Of a stretch of DNA of 8,828 bases, positions 5,204 to 8,828 are shown piece by piece. The notes below the pieces were generated by a model that searched no databases, was not told where the DNA came from, and saw nothing but the letters and a program-made list of their open reading frames with translations. Made by a program: the position numbers and the translations under genes. The first letter of the stretch is position 1; every line of letters begins with the position of its first letter. Source of the stretch: Hyphomicrobiales bacterium (GTDB taxonomy: Bacteria > Pseudomonadota > Alphaproteobacteria > Rhizobiales > Afifellaceae); NCBI GenBank assembly GCA_013812985.1, contig JACCSN010000364.1, positions 1-8,828 of the forward strand, given 5' to 3'.

Positions 5204-6771
5204 TTCGGGACGGCCAGGCAGTTGATCGATCGACTCTTCAGCATGGCGCAGGCGCTGCGGGCTTCCTCCTTGTCGGAGAAGCCGGCGAAGCGGGCGCGGT
5301 AGAGCGTTGTCCCGCCGCGTTCGACAGGCTGGGTCAGGGCCTGCATCGAGGCGAGCGTCTGGCCCATCGAATCCTGGGCCTTGTCGATGAGCGCCTGGGC
5401 GCCTTCGGCGGTCGGCACGGCGCCGATCTGGATGTGCCAGCCGGTCGGGCCGGCTTGCGGATCGGCTGCCCGCACGGGGCTGGCTGAAGCGATGATATCG
5501 TCCCGCCCGGCTCGCGTTCTGGCCATTTCGGCAAGGCGCGCGATCGGGTCGTCGCCCGAGGCTTGCGGCGTGAGATAGGCGAGCTCGGCCACCTCGTTCG
5601 CCGAGCTGATCCTTGCGGCGATTGCGTCTTCCGCCAGTGCGTCAGGCGTCCCGGCGTCAGCCACGTCGCCCTGCTCGGGAACGGGCGAGGGCGCAGGGGT
5701 TGGAACGGGCACTCGGGCCGGCGCAAGGGCCGGAATGGCCATGGCGGCTGACACGATATCGCGGGTGGCTTGCGGGGCCGCGAAGGCGAGCGCCGTCTCC
5801 GATTCCTGTGCGGGGCGCGCGCGTGGCAGGCGCCATTCCAGCGCCAGATCCTCGGCGGCGGCTTCGGGGATCAGAACCTCGTCGCCACCGACTTCGCCGC
5901 TGCTGGCGATCAGGAGCGGGGCGGAGCGGTTGCCGCGCGTCGCGGCCGGGAGATATTTGGCGATCAGCTCGCGCATATGGGCGTCGCGGCTGGCGCCGGT
6001 CTTGCCGCCCATCACGACGGCGATGAGGTGGCGGTCGCCCCGCCGGACATTGGAGACCAGATTGAAGCCGGACGCGCGAGTATAGCCGGTCTTGATGCCG
6101 TCGACGCCTTCCACGGAGCCGAGCAGCCGGTTGTGGTTGCGGTAGGTCGTGCCGGCATAGTTGAAGCTGCGCGCGCTGAAATATTTGTAGTATGACGGGA
6201 AACGGTCCTGCAGGGCGGTGGCAAGCCGCACGAAATCACGCGCCGTGGTGGTCTGGCCCGGGTTCGGAAGGCCATTCGGGTTGCGGAACGTGGTTGAATT
6301 CATGCCGAGCGCTCGGGCAGTCTTGTTCATGCGCGCGGCGAAGCCGGAAACGCTGCCGCCGACATTCTCCGCGACGACGACCGCCGCGTCGTTGGCCGAT
6401 TTGGTGGTGAGCGCCAGGATGGCGTCCTCGACCTTGATCGTCTTGCCGGCGCGCAGCCCGAGCTTGGAAGGCGCCTGGGCCGCGGCGTTGGCGGAGACCG
6501 AAAACTTGCTTGCGAGCGAGAAGCGCCCGGCCTCCAGCTCTCCGAAGAGGACGTAGAGCGTCATCATCTTGGTGAGCGAGGCGGGAAAGCGCTTCGCGTC
6601 GGCGTTGCGGGCGAATAACGTCTCCCCGGTGTTCCCGTCCACCACGATCGCCGCGTATTTCTCAACGGCTGAGGCGGGAACCGCGCCGCAAGTCAGCGCC
6701 AGGAAAACAGCGAAAATCGGGAGAAGATGGAACGTGAGTATCCGGTAACGCAACACGGAACGCCTCTGCAC
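5200..6771 (-). CDS. D-alanyl-D-alanine carboxypeptidase (peptidase S11) with C-terminal SPOR domain
   Basis: This periplasmic penicillin-binding enzyme trims the terminal D-Ala from peptidoglycan stem peptides. From GTG 6771 it has 523 residues: a signal peptide ending at about VPASA (residue 35); the catalytic domain with SLTK (nucleophile S65, K68), SAN (125-127) and KTG (227-229); a long Ala/Pro-rich linker (about 290-440, including VPVPTPAPSPVPEQ); and a C-terminal SPOR-like domain (about 443-523, starting at GWHIQIGAV), a fold that binds denuded septal glycan. The PBP5-type C-terminal beta domain is not evident. GTG 6771 was preferred because AGAAGG sits eight bases upstream; GTG 6780 overlaps that site and adds three residues. 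A septal cell-wall role is inferred. It is a close relative of dacA/dacC-type genes, but I do not assign a symbol. Confidence 0.94.
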   Translation of the reverse strand: MQRRSVLRYRILTFHLLPIFAVFLALTCGAVPASAVEKYAAIVVDGNTGETLFARNADAKRFPASLTKMMTLYVLFGELEAGRFSLASKFSVSANAAAQAPSKLGLRAGKTIKVEDAILALTTKSANDAAVVVAENVGGSVSGFAARMNKTARALGMNSTTFRNPNGLPNPGQTTTARDFVRLATALQDRFPSYYKYFSARSFNYAGTTYRNHNRLLGSVEGVDGIKTGYTRASGFNLVSNVRRGDRHLIAVVMGGKTGASRDAHMRELIAKYLPAATRGNRSAPLLIASSGEVGGDEVLIPEAAAEDLALEWRLPRARPAQESETALAFAAPQATRDIVSAAMAIPALAPARVPVPTPAPSPVPEQGDVADAGTPDALAEDAIAARISSANEVAELAYLTPQASGDDPIARLAEMARTRAGRDDIIASASPVRAADPQAGPTGWHIQIGAVPTAEGAQALIDKAQDSMGQTLASMQALTQPVERGGTTLYRARFAGFSDKEEARSACAMLKSRSINCLAVPN

Positions 6772-6852
6772 AGTGGACACCTTCTTGGCTTGGCTGGAGG
6801 GCTGGCCACGCAGCCCCCGGTGAGATGGTTTCCCTACTAGAAATTCTTGTCG

Positions 6853-6866
6853 TTACTATTCGGTAA
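6853..6866. promoter_or_regulatory. Small dyad TTAC-N6-GTAA upstream of the carboxypeptidase gene
   Basis: TTAC and GTAA form perfect 4-bp arms around TATTCG, about 85 bp upstream of the carboxypeptidase start and in the only AT-rich part of the divergent gap. The layout resembles a dimeric regulator site overlapping a promoter. I do not recognise the factor, and the arms are short. Confidence 0.22.
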
Positions 6867-7006
6867 AAGTGGCTCCCTTCAGCCGCGTATTTCCACCAAG
6901 GGCCGGGCGCCAGTCAACCCGGCGGCCCCCGCGCCCGGTCGCGAAAAGTCGCTTTGGGAGGGAGAGGAGGTTTTTTCAAGGCGGGCGCGGTGCGGCACAG
7001 AAAATC

Positions 7007-7034
7007 CTGACAATGCGGCCGGAAGCACTTAAAT
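7007..7034 (+). promoter_or_regulatory. Candidate sigma-70-type promoter for clpS
   Basis: CTGACA (7007-7012, five of six to the -35 consensus) is followed after 16 bases by TTAAAT (7029-7034, four of six to the -10 consensus). A transcript would begin near 7041, just ahead of GAGGAGAA (7043-7050), which supports clpS starting at ATG 7062 rather than 7035. This is a consensus match by eye only. Confidence 0.35.
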
Positions 7035-7061
7035 ATGCAGGCGAGGAGAAGCCGGTGGGCC

Positions 7062-7397
7062 ATGGCGAAGGACGTGCGGAAAGGCGACGACCGGAAAACC
7101 GGCGATGGCGCCGCGGTCGTGACGAAGACCAGGCCGAAGACCAAACGGCCGAGCCTCTATCGCGTGCTGCTCCTCAACGACGACTACACGCCGATGGAAT
7201 TCGTGGTCCATGTCATCATGCGCTTCTTTAACAAGAGCCAGGAGGATGCGACGTTGATCATGCTCCACGTGCACAATCACGGCGTCGGCGAGTGCGGAAT
7301 TTTCACCTACGAGGTCGCCGAGACCAAGGTCACCCAGGTGATGGACTTCGCGCGCAAGCACCAGCATCCTCTCCAATGCGTGATGGAAAAGAAGTGA
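7062..7397 (+). CDS. clpS: ATP-dependent Clp protease adaptor ClpS
   Basis: ClpS binds proteins with destabilising N-terminal residues (Leu, Phe, Trp, Tyr) and hands them to ClpA for degradation by ClpAP. The 111-aa protein has a flexible charged N-terminus (1-30), needed in this family for delivery to ClpA, then the folded core: [19 protein letters not shown] (31-49), the helix with [20 protein letters not shown], and [12 protein letters not shown] (78-89). The N-degron pocket residues are present: N39, D40/D41, M45 and H71. The start at 7062 gives a MAKD N-terminus of normal length for alphaproteobacterial ClpS; an upstream ATG (7035) would add nine residues. It lies 155 bp before clpA in the same direction, the usual partner order. 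Confidence 0.97.
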   Translation: MAKDVRKGDDRKTGDGAAVVTKTRPKTKRPSLYRVLLLNDDYTPMEFVVHVIMRFFNKSQEDATLIMLHVHNHGVGECGIFTYEVAETKVTQVMDFARKHQHPLQCVMEKK

Positions 7398-7514
7398 GGC
7401 AGGCCGACAGGGTCGAACAAGGGGGGCGTAAAATCGCCATCAACGGGGAGAGGATCGCCGTCCGTGCGTTGGACCGAAAGGGCGCCCGCCCAACCCCGGA
7501 TCTGAGCTGCAAAA

Positions 7515-7532
7515 CCGGCCGCCCATGGCCGG
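7515..7532 (+). other. Perfect GC hairpin in the clpS-clpA spacer
   Basis: CCGGCC (7515-7520) and GGCCGG (7527-7532) can pair as a 6-bp all-GC stem with a six-base loop (GCCCAT). It ends only 20 bases before the clpA GTG and five bases before the AAGGTGAGG ribosome site. There is no following T-run, so it is not a standard intrinsic terminator. A role in transcript processing or attenuation between adaptor and unfoldase is possible but unproven. Confidence 0.45.
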
Positions 7533-7552
7533 ACCAAAAGGTGAGGTAATTC

Positions 7553-8828
7553 GTGCCGTCATTCTCGCGCTCCCTCGAAACGGCCCTCCACAAGGCGCTT
7601 GGCCTGGCCAATGACCGCGACCAGGAATTCGCCACCCTGGAGCATCTCCTGCTCGCCTTGCTCGACGACAAGGATGCGGCGGCGGTCATGCGGGCCTGCA
7701 ATGTGAGCATCGACAAGCTGAAGGGCGACCTCACCGAATATGTCGAGACGGAGCTCGCCAACATGGTGAGCCTGGACGGCGAGGACGCAAAGCCGACCGC
7801 GGGCTTCCAGCGTGTCATCCAGCGGGCGGTCATCCACGTCCAGTCCTCCGGGCGCGAGGAGGTGACCGGCGCGAACGTGCTGGTGGCCATCTTCGCCGAG
7901 CGCGAAAGCCATGCCGCATATTTCCTGCAAGAGCAGGACATGACCCGATATGATGCGGTAAACTATATCTCGCATGGGATCGCCAAGCGGCCGGGGGCCG
8001 AGGAGGCGAGGCCGGTGCGGGGGACGCGCGAGGAAACCGGCCGCGAGGCCGACGACGCCGAGGACGGACCCGGCAAGGAGGGCGCTCTGGAGGCCTGGTG
8101 CATCAATCTTAACGCCAAGGCTCGCGCCGGGAAGATCGACCCGCTGATCGGCCGCGAGGCGGAGCTCAAGCGCACGATCCAGGTCCTGTGCCGGCGCTCC
8201 AAGAACAATCCGCTCTATGTCGGCGATCCCGGGGTAGGCAAGACCGCGATCGCCGAAGGGCTCGCCAAGAAGATCGTCGAGAACGAGGTTCCCGACGTGC
8301 TCACCGGCGCCACCATCTTCGCGCTCGACATGGGCGCGCTCCTGGCCGGCACGCGCTACCGCGGCGATTTCGAGGAACGCCTGAAGCAGGTGATGAAGGA
8401 GATCGAGGCGCACGAGAACGCCATCATGTTCATCGACGAGATCCACACCGTGATCGGCGCCGGCGCCACCTCCGGGGGCGCGATGGATGCGTCGAACCTG
8501 CTCAAGCCCGCGCTCGCCTCCGGCACTTTGCGCTGCATCGGATCGACGACCTACAAGGAGTACCGCCAGTACTTCGAGAAGGACCGCGCGCTCGTGCGTC
8601 GCTTCCAGAAGATCGACGTCAACGAGCCGTCTATCCCGGACACGATCGAGATCATGAAGGGGCTGAAGCCCTATTTCGAGGAGTTCCACAAGATCAAGTA
8701 TACCGACGAGGCACTGAAGGCGGCGGTCGAGCTATCGGCTCGTTACATCAACGACCGCAAGCTGCCGGACAAGGCGATCGACGTGCTCGACGAGACCGGG
8801 GCCAGCCAGATGCTGCTCAAGCTAGAGG
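7553..8828 (+). CDS. clpA: ATP-dependent Clp protease ATP-binding subunit ClpA, N-terminal 425 residues (cut by window end)
   Basis: ClpA is the hexameric AAA+ unfoldase that feeds substrates to ClpP and docks ClpS. GTG 7553 follows a strong AAGGTGAGG ribosome site six bases upstream and gives the family N-terminus (V)PSFSRSLE. Domains in order are the Clp N-domain (about 1-140, with [14 protein letters not shown], the ClpS docking domain), an acidic linker (about 145-185), and the first AAA+ module with IDPLIGRE, Walker A GDPGVGKT (224-231, K230), Walker B IMFIDE (D295, E296), GSTT as sensor 1, and VRRFQK with the arginine finger. The sequence ends in the small lid subdomain ([12 protein letters not shown]); the second AAA+ module and the ClpP loop lie beyond the window. 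No break is visible. It is probably expressed together with clpS. Confidence 0.97.
   Translation, partial: MPSFSRSLETALHKALGLANDRDQEFATLEHLLLALLDDKDAAAVMRACNVSIDKLKGDLTEYVETELANMVSLDGEDAKPTAGFQRVIQRAVIHVQSSGREEVTGANVLVAIFAERESHAAYFLQEQDMTRYDAVNYISHGIAKRPGAEEARPVRGTREETGREADDAEDGPGKEGALEAWCINLNAKARAGKIDPLIGREAELKRTIQVLCRRSKNNPLYVGDPGVGKTAIAEGLAKKIVENEVPDVLTGATIFALDMGALLAGTRYRGDFEERLKQVMKEIEAHENAIMFIDEIHTVIGAGATSGGAMDASNLLKPALASGTLRCIGSTTYKEYRQYFEKDRALVRRFQKIDVNEPSIPDTIEIMKGLKPYFEEFHKIKYTDEALKAAVELSARYINDRKLPDKAIDVLDETGASQMLLKLE

Larger units (their letters stand above)
6772..7061. other. Divergent intergenic region between the carboxypeptidase and clpS
   Basis: This stretch of about 290 bases holds no convincing gene; short open frames here lack family features and ribosome sites. 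The part next to the carboxypeptidase (about 6830-6870) is notably AT-richer than its surroundings and should carry that gene's leftward promoter. The middle (6900-6960) is GC-rich, and the part next to clpS holds the candidate clpS promoter listed separately. An ATG at 7035, in frame with clpS, lies immediately after the -10-like box and is not favoured as a start. Confidence 0.6.

Noticed and set aside
7559..8689. Long minus-strand open frame of 376 codons opposite clpA
   Set aside because: It lies wholly antisense to a conserved clpA frame and shows no recognisable domain; typical of high-GC shadow frames.

Overview
The window is GC-rich chromosomal DNA with short intergenic gaps, many overlapping start and stop codons, and several GTG starts. 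Protein content (an alphaproteobacterial-type ClpS, a D,D-carboxypeptidase ending in a SPOR domain, a membrane-anchored J-domain protein with its J domain at the C-terminus, PanC) and the order carboxypeptidase / clpS / clpA point to an alphaproteobacterium, probably Hyphomicrobiales (Rhizobiales). This assignment rests on protein look and gene order, not on a database search.

Bases 1-2030 look like accessory or decaying DNA. A Tat-exported tyrosinase-type copper oxidase runs leftward off the window and carries an apparent one-base deletion just after its third CuA histidine. A pyroglutamyl-peptidase (pcp) diverges from it and has an intact catalytic triad. A tract of three perfect 10-bp direct repeats follows, then a cyclic-nucleotide-binding domain gene that lacks an N-terminal partner domain and has an apparent one-base insertion. 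Two frameshifts flanking one intact gene suggest either gene decay or assembly error.

Bases 2028-3697 hold a leftward pair: panC (pantothenate synthesis), with about 70 extra C-terminal residues, and a LysE/RhtB-type exporter that starts inside the panC stop codon (GTGA).

Bases 3783-5203 hold a rightward, ATGA-coupled pair: a von Willebrand factor A-like protein with a MIDAS-type metal site, and a membrane-anchored J-domain protein. Its stop codon shares one CTAG tetranucleotide with the stop of the convergent D-alanyl-D-alanine carboxypeptidase (S11 family plus SPOR domain), which is read leftward.

Bases 7062-8828 hold clpS and the first 425 codons of clpA, the adaptor and unfoldase of the ClpAP N-degron pathway, separated by a 155-bp spacer with a small perfect hairpin. 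No rRNA, tRNA, CRISPR array or insertion sequence was seen. The least conventional unit is the VWA + membrane J-protein operon, which may form a membrane-tethered Hsp70 recruitment module. That function is inference only.
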